Assembly (NCBI GenBank): GCA_013368315.1
Contig: JAACJM010000098.1
Location: 186,001-250,000, forward strand
Reading direction: 5' to 3'
DNA from: Tetrapyrgos nigripes
Lineage: Eukaryota; Basidiomycota; Agaricomycetes; Agaricales; Campanellaceae
Length of the DNA stretch: 64,000 nt
This document shows positions 50,470-60,878 of this stretch, in pieces; the stretch's first letter is position 1; each line of letters starts with the position of its first letter. Position numbers and translations under genes: made by a program. The notes under the pieces were generated by a model. It was not told the origin of the DNA and made no database searches. It saw only the letters and a program-made list of their open reading frames with translations.

Positions 50470-51809
50470 TCACGAAGCTGTACTGCTCAACAATCCTCTT
50501 TCGCTCTCTCGCCTTGCAGCAGTGCTCCGTAACAACCATGCGAGATTTTCGTAGACAACAAACGTCACACAAGTCCCTGGAAGAATCCTGACGAGATTCG
50601 TCACTAAACCACGGTAAAATCCTCGAAAACCTTCATTCGACCATGTTGAGCGAATGACACTACGAATAGTCAATCCTTCTTCAGCAGTGTGCTGTGATAT
50701 GAAGAAATGATGAGCGAAAATGACGACACACAACACAGAGAGAACAAACTTGTATTCGTGACCGCACAACTTGATATGGGTAGGTGACACTGAGGGCCAA
50801 TAGCTTGCTCCCAGCAGACATGGCAGTGTAGGCAGTATTTGACTACAAGAAAAGTTTAGCAGAGGTCATTGTGAAAATGATTAAAGTTCTTTACCAGTTT
50901 ATCAACCTCCGGAGTCCACGGCTTGCCTGCCTTTTCATACTGTCTCCTCTTCCTCTCAAAACCCCAACTCTTCATTTTTTCATATGCCATAAACTGGATG
51001 GCTCCATTGCTCACACCAACGAGAGCTAATGTTGTACCTCGAAAAAGACCTTGTACACCTTCTGTCTGTATTATCGAAGAGAAGCCATCTGTCGCAAACT
51101 ATCAGGACACTGAGAGCGGCTAGACGACAGAGGAATACGCACGTACAAGCCCACGGTAGGACTCTGGTGAAGCCGCTTGAGTAGTAAACATACGGACTCT
51201 AACCACCCATATAGGGTTTGTTATTACCGCCGTGACCGCGCCTGTATCGAAGATCTGTTAGTGACCAAACCTTCGAGCGTTGAAGAAAGAAATCGCGAAC
51301 TCGCTTCGGCGGAACATAAGAGATATTCATGTGCAGACAAGGGCTTGTTTATATCGCCACCGGACGCTTGCTTCTTCAGCATATTATAACTGCAAATTCG
51401 CATCAATATCATCTCGATCATTTTGCATGCAAGAAGAGAGTAAGGATCTCTAATCACGCACAATAAGAAATAAAGCCCCCAGCTAGAAGCATTCCCTGCG
51501 ATATTCGGACCAACTCCTCGATAGAGCCCTTTCCATCCATGTTCGTGGTGTATGTCCCTCAACCCATACCATATCTGTCGTCCTAATCCACCTCTTGGAT
51601 TTGTCGTCGCAACTTGGAACTTGACTTTCAATAGATCTAGTGGGTTCATGATAAGTGTCGCAACGACGCCAGCTCCCAATCCTGCAGCTGCATGGTCCTG
51701 AGGGGAAAAAGGTTTACTGTCAATGCGAGAAAATAGAAAGAGGTGATCAGATACGCACTATAGCAGTTGTAGGGAAGAAGCTAGGTGGTTGCTTGTTTTG
51801 TGTGGTCAT
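50470..51809 (-). CDS. FLX1: Mitochondrial FAD/folate carrier (SLC25A32/Flx1-type)
   Basis: Inner-membrane carrier moving FAD or folate into mitochondria. It starts MTTQNKQPPSFFPTTAI, and a short intron leads to DHAAAGLGAGVVATLIMNPL. All three mitochondrial-carrier repeats are present with their signatures: PLDLLKVKFQV, NPIWVVRVRMF and YPYQVVRSRIQNN. The third signature, YPYQVVR, is the mark of the SLC25A32/Flx1 branch; GWKGLYRGVGPNIAGNASSW and GFRGFYRGLVTNLVRILPGT are the matching helix ends. Six or more short introns interrupt the gene, with donors such as GTCAGT and GTAAGT. Whether it carries FAD or folate is not settled by sequence. Confidence 0.9.
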
Positions 51810-51998
51810 TCCAGCGAGAGCTAGCCTCGCTAGAAAAATTAAAGCTGAAGCACTGCACTCGGTGTCAGCGTTCTCGTCAGTGTCACGCAGATCACGTGTA
51901 CGTGACGGACGTACTTACTCCGAAGGCACTCCGAGAAACCAACGATTGGCTACTCCTGGAAGAAGTGAAATTACTCGTCCATTATATTAAATTATAAG

Positions 51999-54878
51999 CT
52001 ACTTTCTACTCTGTGTGCGCTTTGTATGCTCATAATACCGTGTCGCCCATGCTGGCCTACGGCCAAGTGGAAGTCCTCTCTCCTTGTACGTCGGAAGAGA
52101 AAATGGTCCAGCCAGCCTCCGTTCCGGCGGTAGACTCTGGAAAGCCCACGGAGTCATATATATCCTCTTCCTCGGCTTGAGCCTCCGTATCCCGAGCCCA
52201 TCACTCCGTCCAATAAGTAGATACTGCACCCCAAGAGGTAACTTCCATCCCGCATCTATAATATCCTGAGCAACTTCCTTCAAATACACGTTATTGAACG
52301 CTCTAGGAATCCCATACTGTGCAAACAACCAATTCGCAAACCGTGAATGTTGTCTCCAGTGAGCAGCTGTAGTACGAGCTCTCCGACGACGCATCATAGG
52401 GTGATAGGTCGTCACTGACAACATGGCGTTGAAGAACATTGCGTCGGGTCTGGGTAAGGATGACTCGAGTTTACGAAATTGGGACAAATCCGTATGAATC
52501 AACCCATTCTTTTGAAGAATATCCTTGAAGGATGCGTAAATCTGATACACAGCACGAAGCATGTAGCTGTAAACACCCACAGCGCGCGTTCGACCAGCCG
52601 TGAACCGGTGGAGGTTCTGTTGCCTTTGTGTTGCACGTTTCAAGAGGTATTTAGCCCATCCCTTGACAAAACGGTTTTGTCTGGGTGCCCATTGGATTTC
52701 CCTAGACTCCTTCTTGAAAGTTTCTGCCAGCTTCAGCGGTGTCTTCTTCGCCTCCCTCGCGTAAAGCTCGATCATGATGGTATATGCATGGACAGGCAAC
52801 AACCACGGATCAAACACCTCAGCAAAGGTAGGATCCCAACTCTTTCTCTCTGCCTTTTTCGCCAGAAGCCATACACGCTCTGTAAGGCCAGTTTTACCCG
52901 CCTTGTACAGAGCATTGAGGACAACGACGAAAAAGTGCGGGCCATATCGTAAAATACGTCGTAGACACTCGTCTGTAGACTGGAGTTTGAGTACTTGAAT
53001 CTGTTTCGGCGTCAGGTTGGCCCAAGAAGGATGGTTTACCACTGCGAGTTCGGGAAGGAAGTCGAAGAGGATGTCGGCGACTAGATGGGACCTGCCGGTT
53101 GCGACGAGATATGAGATGTAGGCAGTAATGGTATAGCTGTCCGCCCCCAGGTCTGTAATTGGATGGGGGATTTTGAGGCGCTCCTGCTGCAGATGAGCAA
53201 GCGCTCTAGTAAAGCGGTAGTCGCGTCCAATACTGCTATCCATTTGCTGGGGTTGCAAATCCGTAAACGGGGGTTCGGCGACTGGGAGAAACGGACTGGA
53301 GCCGCGTTCCATGCTTCGGCTAGACGGGGGTCGTTTGATTCGGAGAACCGGACTGGAGGTCTCTTTGAGCAGATGTATAGTCTCTTCCACCATGTAAGGC
53401 GCCCGAAGAACTCGTCCGCTCGTAAGAACAATATTATAGGTGACGAGGTCGCGTTTTGGTGGATTTGCATTCTCCAGATACTCGAACACCTTGTTGGCGA
53501 GGAGGGGAGAGAAACGATGTCGAAGAGCATAATGTAAGAGGGCGTTACACGATTCCGTGGACAATGGTCGAGTTAGCTTCAAGGAAGGGCTCCAATCCTC
53601 CAACCGCTCGTCCCCCAATTTCTTCAAATAAGCAATATCATCCCTATGATCATATTCAGGAAGCGAGTCCAAAAGTCGTTTCAAGACAGAATGGAAGTAG
53701 TCGTAGGCATTGACACGCTGAGATCGACCATCCACCACAATCCACACTGCATTATCCAGCCGAGGACAACGATACAGAGTTTTAATGAGTAACGATGCCT
53801 CGCATGGAAGCTGACGCCAATCCAATATCATGGTGAGATAGGCAAGAGCTTGCAATGCTACTTGTCTAGCAACCTCGGAAGGAGTCTCGTCATCTTTAGC
53901 TATATCCTCCAACACGTCTCTGTGAATGGACGAAAGGATATTCTGAAGCTGATGGAAGCCAGGCCGTCCAGGCGAGACAACCTTCAGATGATTGTAAATG
54001 CCATATATGTTTTTCTTGGCTTTGGGAGTGCGTGAAACCGGCGGTGAATGGACTCGTTTAAGTAAGGTGTCTTTGACAACATAGTCCTTCACGAACGAGA
54101 CGAAGATAAGGGCAGCTGCCATGAGCTCTCCGTGAAGGGTACAAGCACGGATGACTGAAGTAAACATGCGATCCGTCCGTGCATTTTTGAATTTTTTCGC
54201 TGCCTGGAGGATGCCGATGCCACCTTGAAGGGACGGTGTAAGGGCAAATGAAGGATAAAGATGTAAAAGGGAGCCGTGTTGGGATAGCATGGGGAGTTGT
54301 GTCTTCATACGGAGGTAGAATTCGTCGTCCCGTAAAGGATGGATGCGCTGGCCCAGTTTCAGCGTCTCTTCAATGACGCTTTCGAGAGTCTTGGTCCTGA
54401 TACGTATACCATCTTGCATCATCCGTTGGACGTGAACCTGAGCTTTCATGCTGAGATCTGCACGCAACAAGCCATGCAGCAACGCATGCATAGGCAGGCG
54501 GGGGGGAGTGGGGAAGGGGAACTTGAGCGCAGTGTCCACGTCAAATTCGGGTGTATCTTCGTAAACGGCTGAAGACCCATTAGAGACCCGCACCGCTTGC
54601 GCTACGGTGAAGGCTGACTCTAAATCGCCGTTTTCCATGGCTATACGGATAGCATTCGCGGAGGCACGAGATGCTTGAGCGGGTGTGGGTTGTCGACGAG
54701 TAGCTGGAGGAGACGCATCGTGATTGAGAGAGGAAGTACCCGCAGACGAGGCGAAACGATAAGAGAGAGTCGGAACGGCACAGGCACGCAATTTTTGAGG
54801 ACTGGGTGCCTTTAGAACATGGATGGAAGAGAAGGTGGGACAGAAACAGCTAGTCCTTGCAAACCAGGTGCATTGCAT
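51999..54878 (-). CDS. Intronless 959-residue PPR-like mitochondrial protein
   Basis: The longest single reading frame in the window and the only large gene without an intron. The first 50 residues (MQCTWFARTSCFCPTFSSIH...) are basic and Ser-rich, as in a mitochondrial presequence. The body is helical with pentatricopeptide-like units, best seen in PPKRDLVTYNIVLTSGRVLR and DSYTITAYISYLVATGRSHL, FFVVVLNALYKAGKTGLTER and VHAYTIMIELYAREAKKTPL. Fungal PPR proteins of this size act in mitochondrial RNA processing, stability or translation. No catalytic domain is visible. The C-terminal 100 residues are Arg-rich (RRRRARTTAAHWRQHSR). The assignment is by helix pattern and remains tentative. It is divergent from F-box copy 1 across 251 bp. 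Confidence 0.7.
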   Translation of the reverse strand: MQCTWFARTSCFCPTFSSIHVLKAPSPQKLRACAVPTLSYRFASSAGTSSLNHDASPPATRRQPTPAQASRASANAIRIAMENGDLESAFTVAQAVRVSNGSSAVYEDTPEFDVDTALKFPFPTPPRLPMHALLHGLLRADLSMKAQVHVQRMMQDGIRIRTKTLESVIEETLKLGQRIHPLRDDEFYLRMKTQLPMLSQHGSLLHLYPSFALTPSLQGGIGILQAAKKFKNARTDRMFTSVIRACTLHGELMAAALIFVSFVKDYVVKDTLLKRVHSPPVSRTPKAKKNIYGIYNHLKVVSPGRPGFHQLQNILSSIHRDVLEDIAKDDETPSEVARQVALQALAYLTMILDWRQLPCEASLLIKTLYRCPRLDNAVWIVVDGRSQRVNAYDYFHSVLKRLLDSLPEYDHRDDIAYLKKLGDERLEDWSPSLKLTRPLSTESCNALLHYALRHRFSPLLANKVFEYLENANPPKRDLVTYNIVLTSGRVLRAPYMVEETIHLLKETSSPVLRIKRPPSSRSMERGSSPFLPVAEPPFTDLQPQQMDSSIGRDYRFTRALAHLQQERLKIPHPITDLGADSYTITAYISYLVATGRSHLVADILFDFLPELAVVNHPSWANLTPKQIQVLKLQSTDECLRRILRYGPHFFVVVLNALYKAGKTGLTERVWLLAKKAERKSWDPTFAEVFDPWLLPVHAYTIMIELYAREAKKTPLKLAETFKKESREIQWAPRQNRFVKGWAKYLLKRATQRQQNLHRFTAGRTRAVGVYSYMLRAVYQIYASFKDILQKNGLIHTDLSQFRKLESSLPRPDAMFFNAMLSVTTYHPMMRRRRARTTAAHWRQHSRFANWLFAQYGIPRAFNNVYLKEVAQDIIDAGWKLPLGVQYLLIGRSDGLGIRRLKPRKRIYMTPWAFQSLPPERRLAGPFSLPTYKERGLPLGRRPAWATRYYEHTKRTQSRK

Positions 54879-55129
54879 GTAGTTTGCATACCTGCAGGTT
54901 CTTTAGACTTTCGCAAAGGTTATACAAGTTGGATATACGTACCAGTCGTCTCGGACAGTGAAGACAGACTTTGTGGGATGAGCGTGTCGACAAAAATCCT
55001 GATTCCAATGAGGAAGATTTATCCCACGCAACCTGAGCCTCAAACCTTCCTCTACGCGTCAAGTCAACGACTTATCTTTACTCCATTTGAAAGCTAGCTC
55101 TCCACTACTCTGCCCCACAAATCTACCGC
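54879..55129. promoter_or_regulatory. Divergent promoter of the PPR-like gene and F-box copy 1
   Basis: The two start codons are 251 bp apart on opposite strands. The segment before the F-box ATG (about 55053-55129) resembles the same position before copies 2 and 3, including CAAGTCAACGA and CTACNNCATGCATC, so promoter and leader were duplicated along with the gene. Confidence 0.5.
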
Positions 55130-56720
55130 ATGCATCACGCCCTTCAAGTCCCAGAACTCGTGGACCAAATTTTCGGATACCTGACCAAAGACGACCAAAA
55201 ACGATGCGTGCCAGTCTGCAAGTTTTGGTCAGAAATTGTTCTAGATCATATCTGGCGTCACGTCGGAAACATCTTGGATCTGGCAAGACTCCTCGCACCT
55301 CTTGAGACCCTTCCCTTTTTCGATTTCCACCGGAGACCATACGTATGTACTTGGTCGTACCTGCAGTCTTTGCCTGTTTCATGAAAAATTGTTTATAGCG
55401 CTTCTACCAAGATCCCAGTGCGCAGGCATGGGATCGTTTCCGATCCAAGTACTCTTGGCGCATACATCATCTTGAGTGTCGTTATACTGTTTTGCGCGAC
55501 TACAATATCCCCCTCTTCGATGTCTCCTTCCTTCTTGATGCTATGAATCGCACTAGGCCATCGTCGCCATTGTTTCCCAACCTTCGCGTTTTGTAATGCG
55601 TCGGCCGGTATCGGGGTTCCAATGACGCTCCGACGATGTTCACATATAATACCATACGTGCCTTCACCTTCATCGACATAGACCCTGATGACTAAAATTC
55701 CCTGAAATTACGCGGATGGCCAGACTTACTTCGTTGACGATACAAGTCTGCCCACACCAGTGCTTTACTGAGCCGCTGGCAGCACTGGTTAACAGTCTCC
55801 CATTGCTCGAGCATATCAAAATTCCTGCATTCGAAGATATATCTCCCATCCTGTCGAGTTTGGCCTGCTCTCCGGTACTGCAAAGTCTCGAGTTTTCCCG
55901 AGGCTGTGATGTCAAAAGAGTAGAACATTCTTGGTCAGAGAATGATTTTCCTGTCCTCACAGAGCTGAAAATCAACCAGGTTGCAGAAAGCAAGGCAATA
56001 ACTCCCCTTTTTCCTTACTTCGGTCACCTCCAAGTCCTCCATCTTGCGGCGGGTGACCCGATAGATGATTGGCGCTCTTTTTTCCAGTCCATCTCTCGGT
56101 GCTCGGACATCAGTGAACTGGAACTAAGTTTCTCTCCTGATGAATCTGAAGGGATTCGTACACTCAATTTCGATGTTCTCCAACCCCTCTTGGCGTGCAG
56201 AAGCATGAGGACATTTCATCTTCGCTCTATCTACCGCCTTCTCTTGTTGTCGGACTCGGACATTACCAGAATGGCACTGGCCTGGCCTCGTTTGAAGACA
56301 CTCAAGCTACTGCCACAAACGGTCATCGCCGACCCCTCAAGCAACCGAAAAAAGACCAGCATTCGAGCTATCTTTCTCCTGACTCGTCTTTGCCCCAACC
56401 TCACACACCTGAGCCTCTATATCAACACCACCCCGCGCGCTACCCCATCACTAGACCTTTCCTCGCTACCCATCAGTTCTCAACTTGCAGCAACGCAAGT
56501 AGCAAAATTGGAAAAATTAGTTTTTGGTTACGGATTAAAGCTGGAGCGGGGAGATGAACTGGTCTTTGCAGTTTTGTTGAGTCAGATTCTACCGGCTCAG
56601 TGTGAATTTTCATACTGCTTCGAAGATAGTCGGGTAGAGGACTATGAGGAATTGGAGGAGCAGTGGGAGAGGTGGGAAGCCGTTAGAGAGCTTTCCCCTC
56701 GTTTTTCGGAGCAGTATTGA
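55130..56720 (+). CDS. F-box protein copy 1, functional only with a decayed-exon intron
   Basis: F-box protein that would bring substrates to an SCF ubiquitin ligase through Skp1. The F-box is HALQVPELVDQIFGYLTKDD then VPVCKFWSEIVLDHIW. An intron (55343-55398) leads to RFYQDPSAQAWDRFRS and on to NLRVL, where an in-frame TAA follows at 55594-55596. Removing 55593-55723 as an intron (GTAATG...GACTAAAATT...CCAG) restores the frame to LTSLTIQVCPHQCFTEPLAA and gives 467 residues ending SPRFSEQY. The excised bases still translate to CVGRYRGSNDAPTMFTYNTI, homologous to the matching part of copy 2, so this intron candidate is old coding sequence. The C-terminal part has LRR-like spacing (LTELKINQVAESKAITPLFP). 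Without that splice the gene is dead. Confidence 0.7.
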
Positions 56721-57389
56721 AAGAGGCAGCTTCTGAAAGACCTACCGCGTTGTTTAGCAGCCCTTTGGACTACACCCACTAAGTGCTACAAGTTGCTGCG
56801 CTCTGTCTTTTCCGGTTTCGCAGTGCGATATATATGTGATACCTACCTCTAGTCTTGGCTCCCGTCGTCTTTCCTTTTATTGACTTTTATGCTTTGTGTC
56901 TGTCAGCTCGTCTCTCGGTCCGTGTCTTTTGCTCTTTCGCCTGCTATTCCGGTGTCATCTATTGTCAACTCGTCTCGTCGATCGTTAATTGGTAGTAAAA
57001 AAAATTGTATGTATTTTACATGAATTATCTATATCAGTCGTGGCCGGGTGTGCTATGTAGTGTCTCATTATATATATATATACATACACATATATCTTAG
57101 ATTATTAGATACCTTGAAGCTTGAAGCTTGAAGTCCTGAATGAGGCAGAGTTTTTGTTATATGCGCAATCTCGAAACGTGCGTTGACCGCCGGGTACTTT
57201 GGCAGTACTAGTTGCAATTTTCATGAGGTAGGCATTGTAGCGCGATCAGTTGCAAACCTCCATTTTTTGACAGTCTTTGACTTCAAACGTCCACGAGGCG
57301 TCCGCCTTTCACACAATTCCAAGTCAACGATTTACATTCACTCTACTTCAAGGCCTCTGCTCTCCCTTCGTCTACTACAAGTCTACTGC
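56721..57389. other. Intergenic stretch between F-box copies 1 and 2
   Basis: 669 bp with an alternating TA run near 57070-57085 and a perfect 7-bp triplication, CTTGAAG x3 at 57113-57133. The right end (57318 on) is similar to the leader of copy 1 and is the promoter of copy 2. Confidence 0.6.
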
Positions 57390-58932
57390 ATGCATCACGC
57401 CCTACAAATTCCAGAACTTTTGCATAAAATCTTTGGATATCTGACGAAAAAGGACCAGAAACAATGTGTGCCAGTCTGCAAGTTATGGTCAGAAATCGCG
57501 CTAGATTATATCTGGCGTGTTATAAGCCCTGTTGAAATTGCTTGGACATCACTTCTGGCCCCGTTGAAGCAGCAACCATATGTATGCATCCAACCAACCT
57601 AAGAGTTTGCTTCTGTTCTAAACGATTGGTTTTCAGATCTTCGAGTCGTCTCCCACCGGAGAGGCTTGGAATCGTTTCCTATCCAAGTATTCTAAACGTA
57701 TACGTCGTCTTTCTCTCGTGTACTTCGGGAGATCTGACGCATCCGCCCTTCTCAGTGTTATGAACCAGACCAGACCGCAGTCGCTCATTCTTCCCAACCT
57801 TCATACTCTGGGCTGCTTTGGTCAATGGAAGCAGCTGGATGATACGCGGATGCTCATGCATGATGGGATCCAGGTATTCACAATTAATACATATCTACCT
57901 CAGAGTCACTGGGAGCTTCCCTTGTCCAATCTGCTTGACTTGACCGAAACTATACAGGCACGTATGCCCAGGCTCACTTCTTTGACAATGACAGTGCCAA
58001 CACGACAGGAATTTGCCGAACCTCTGGCAGCCCTTCTCGAAAATCTCCCAGTGCTCACTCGTATAGCAATACCCTCATTCAAGGATATATCTCCAATCCT
58101 GAAGTCTTTAAGCAGCTCCACCGTTCCTCAAAGACTGAAGTTTGTTGGCCTTATGGGAGCGGTGTCTCAGGTTGGACCTCTCGGGTCAGAGGGACATGTC
58201 GCTCTGGAGGAGTTGGAAATCCGTGCTGCAGACACCCAGACGATCATACCCCTTCTTCCTCATCTCCCAAACGTACGGGTCCTTGACATTACTATCACGT
58301 CGCTTGATTCAAATTCCAAGTGCCTTTTTGGGGCCATTTCAGCTCATTGTACCGGCCTCGATACCCTGAAGATGGCTTTCTTGCGTGGACAGCATCCATT
58401 CAATTTCGATGTCCTGCAAGCCATCTTCCCTTGTGTTAACATCACAACACTCGACATTTTGGGCGGTCCTGTCAATATGTCAGACTCGGACATTGTCCAA
58501 ATCGCTCTGGCATGGCCCCGCTTGAAAAAATTTCGACTCTCTGAACGACTCAAGGTCAGGGACACGGTCAACAACACGCCAAAGACAACTCTTTGGGCAA
58601 TCTTTGTCCTGACGCGTCTTTGTTCGCAACTGAAATGCATAGAACTCTCTATGAACACTAGTCCACGAGATATCCCTCCATTTGATACGTCATTCCTCCC
58701 TTCAGGCTTTCAGGCTGCGCAATCCGCGAGTTTGGATGTGATGCATTTCGATTATTCGAAACTAGAGCAGGGAGATGAACTAGTCTTAGTCGACCTGTTA
58801 GACCGAGTTCTCCCTGTTCACTGTTCAGTGCAATCTCGACAATTCGATCCGCAGCAGAATCGGAGATGGAGAACCCTGGTGCGAATGTTTCCTCGCTCCT
58901 CAAGGGACAGCGATGAACGACTGGCCGAGTAG
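57390..58932 (+). CDS. F-box protein copy 2 (intact)
   Basis: Two exons (57390-57581 and 57637-58932) give 495 residues with one open frame, so this is the intact member of the local family. The F-box reads HALQIPELLHKIFGYLTKKD then VPVCKLWSEIALDYIW; its exon ends QQPY and exon 2 begins IFESSPTGEAWNRFLSKYSK. LRR-like repeats follow (LPNLHTLGCFGQWKQLDDTR, MPRLTSLTMTVPTRQEF, ALEELEIRAADTQTIIPLLP, WPRLKKFRLSERLK), a common substrate-binding arrangement in basidiomycete F-box proteins. The chosen ATG has the same surroundings (CTGCATGCATCACGCC) as in copy 1; the frame is open further upstream but homology starts here. Substrate unknown. Confidence 0.85.
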
Positions 58933-59635
58933 ACGGAACAGGAGGACTTATATCACGGGGAAGAGCGAGGAGGAGGACCGGGAAAGGAAGGATATTCAAT
59001 TGGCCGGGAGGACCAGACAGGAAGATGCTATTGTCCATTGGTCAGCGAAATAGAGTGTTCCGTGGTTTGGCTTGCAATTCCCACAGGGCTTTCGTTCTCC
59101 ACATTTCGCGGTCGTTCTGTGTTTGTCTTGCTCTTTTGCTCCTTCAATCTTGGTGTTGCCTGTTAACAGGTCTGGTCAGTAGTACTTAGTAGTACTAGAA
59201 GAATACGATTTATCGTGTACTGGTATCTTGTTTCAGTTAGTTTTTCTATGACTATGCACTGGTGTCTAGTCTTGAAGTTCAAAGTCAAATTTCCAGCAGA
59301 GCAGAGAGTTTTTACATTCAGCGTAGCTCTCAACTTCCAGATTTGGAAGCCTTTGACTCTTGGCTTCAACTTTCACGGCGCGTCACAAATCGACGACCTA
59401 TATTTCTTCTCTCTAATCCAAGGCCATGTATGAGTAGGACGGTCTATCTTCGGACAAAGCAAGAAGGCCTCGAGTATGCCTCAGGGTGCTATGATATCAT
59501 TTCAGGTTCTTTGTTCTTTCGTACTTTGTTACTTGCTACACATTCTCAGTTTCTAATCCTTCATCATTCCTTTCCATTATAGAGAGTGTAGAGCACATAC
59601 AGCCAGCTCTCCGTTACGTCTATCACAAGTCTATC
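58933..59635. other. Intergenic stretch between F-box copies 2 and 3
   Basis: 703 bp. A 106-codon plus-strand frame (59262-59582, beginning MSSLEVQSQISSRAES) is the only candidate and has no recognised similarity; the leader of copy 3 overlaps its end. I do not call a gene. Confidence 0.45.
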
Positions 59636-60200
59636 ATGCATCCTGCCTTGCATGTTCCAGAACTCGTGGATCAAATCATTGGATATCTGGACAAAGACGA
59701 GCAAAAACGATGCGCGCCAATCTGCCAGTTTTGGTCTGAAATCGCGTTGGACCATGTGAGTCTAGCATCACATTCAGAATAACAGTGGTATCCGGAGCTG
59801 GCCTGTCTACTTGCTGCAATGAAGAAAGGCTTCGCGTATCACTACAACATGGCATACCATGTATGTTCAGTTATTCTTCACTTTTTCTACTTGCCTATAT
59901 CTTCTGAACGATTTGCTTACAGGCCTTCGACTCTTCGAGTCAGAACCCAGCACAGAGGCATGGAACCGGTTCCAGTCCAAGTCTTGGCGCATACATCGTC
60001 TTCAGTGCCGTTACAGATGCTCCGATGATGCCTCTCTTGTTCTTGGAGCCATGAATCGCGCGAGGCCATCGTCACCAACACCAATACTTCCCAACCGTCG
60101 TGTACTACTGGAATGCTTCTATGTTTATGCACGATGGCATGCACTCGTTCGCCTACTACGGCCTAGATAAGGCAGATGACTTCAGGCTGCTAGAGCCATC
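59636..60200 (+). pseudogene. F-box copy 3, broken and truncated
   Basis: Third member of the family. The F-box is clear: MHPALHVPELVDQIIGYLDK then APICQFWSEIALDH. After it an in-frame TAA follows unless a 34-nt intron is assumed. The next homologous block, LFESEPSTEAWNRFQSKSW, is out of phase with the preceding exon's splice. Homology continues to AMNRARPSSPTPILPNRRVL and then shifts frame again to MFMHDGMHSFAYYG (matching MLMHDGIQVFTINT of copy 2). All of the LRR-like C-terminal part, some 350 residues, is missing. The copy ends against the MetE-like fragment on the other strand. It is a dead gene by several independent lesions. Confidence 0.8.
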
Positions 60201-60575
60201 CTACACCGACAAATCATCACCCCAAAGCTCCTTCGCAATCTCAACCTCCAATCTCACCTTCGCGCACTACTCCTCCCTACTCAACTCGTTCCCTTCCATC
60301 GTACTCGAAAATCCACACTGATGGCTCAACTGCTTCAACCCCTTGGGACAAAACTCCGCCGCCTCCTTAACCCTCTTGATAATCTCCTGCTTATCATCCA
60401 ACGCACCCTTCTTACTCGTCATCACACCCAAAACCACGATCTTGTTCTCTGGTAAATGTCTCAGCGGGGAAAAGTCTCCCGACCGAGCATCGTCGTATTC
60501 AAGGAAATATACATCGACGTCTAAATCCTTGAAAAGGACTTAAACGATGGGTTCATATCCGCCTTGAGCAAACCA
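60201..60575 (-). pseudogene. Fragment of a cobalamin-independent methionine synthase-like gene
   Basis: About 120 codons of the C-terminal part of a MetE/UROD-like methyltransferase. Read on the minus strand it gives GGYEPIV, VLFKDLDVDVYFLEYDD, RHLPENKIVVLGVMTSKKGA, EIIKRVKEAAEFCPKGLKQL, SHQCGFSSTMEGNELSREE and KVRLEVEIAKELWGDDLSV, matching the order of the family's catalytic C-terminal block (the Cys in SHQCGF is the usual zinc ligand). Two in-frame stops break it: TAA at 60540-60542 and TAG at 60267-60269, the second probably replacing a Gln codon. The rest of the gene is absent to the right. It retains its own stop at 60201. No ability to make methionine can be inferred. Confidence 0.85.
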
Positions 60576-60878
60576 TTGGGAACAAATGCAGTTAATCATC
60601 AGACAATCTAAAATCTCTAGTGAAGTTCTGCTTTGCAGCGTGAAATTTTACTGTATAAGCACTTCCCACTCCTTGCAGTTGCCGTCGCATTTCTGAATGA
60701 GGATGACAGGAAAAGATTATGCTCGGCTTCCGAGGTACCAGTGCCCGCAGGAGAAAACTCGAGATTCAGAAGATCAAAATCATACCATGTGGCCACATCT
60801 TTTAAAATCGTTCGATTTCGCGCCAGTTCAAAAAGGCATGATTTGATTCTTGTCCAATCCCAGGTCTCGACATACACG
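60576..60878. other. Short stretch upstream of ERG2
   Basis: 303 bp between the MetE-like fragment and the ERG2 start; it contains the ERG2 promoter. A frame open from 60633 runs into ERG2 but its first 80 codons do not resemble any sterol isomerase N-terminus, so they are taken as leader DNA. Confidence 0.5.

Noticed and set aside
57183..57389. In-frame upstream extension of F-box copy 2
   Set aside because: Homology with copies 1 and 3 begins at ATG 57390, and the upstream part matches their leader DNA.
60633..60878. 80-codon in-frame extension in front of ERG2
   Set aside because: No resemblance to sterol isomerase N-termini; homologous proteins start close to the membrane anchor.
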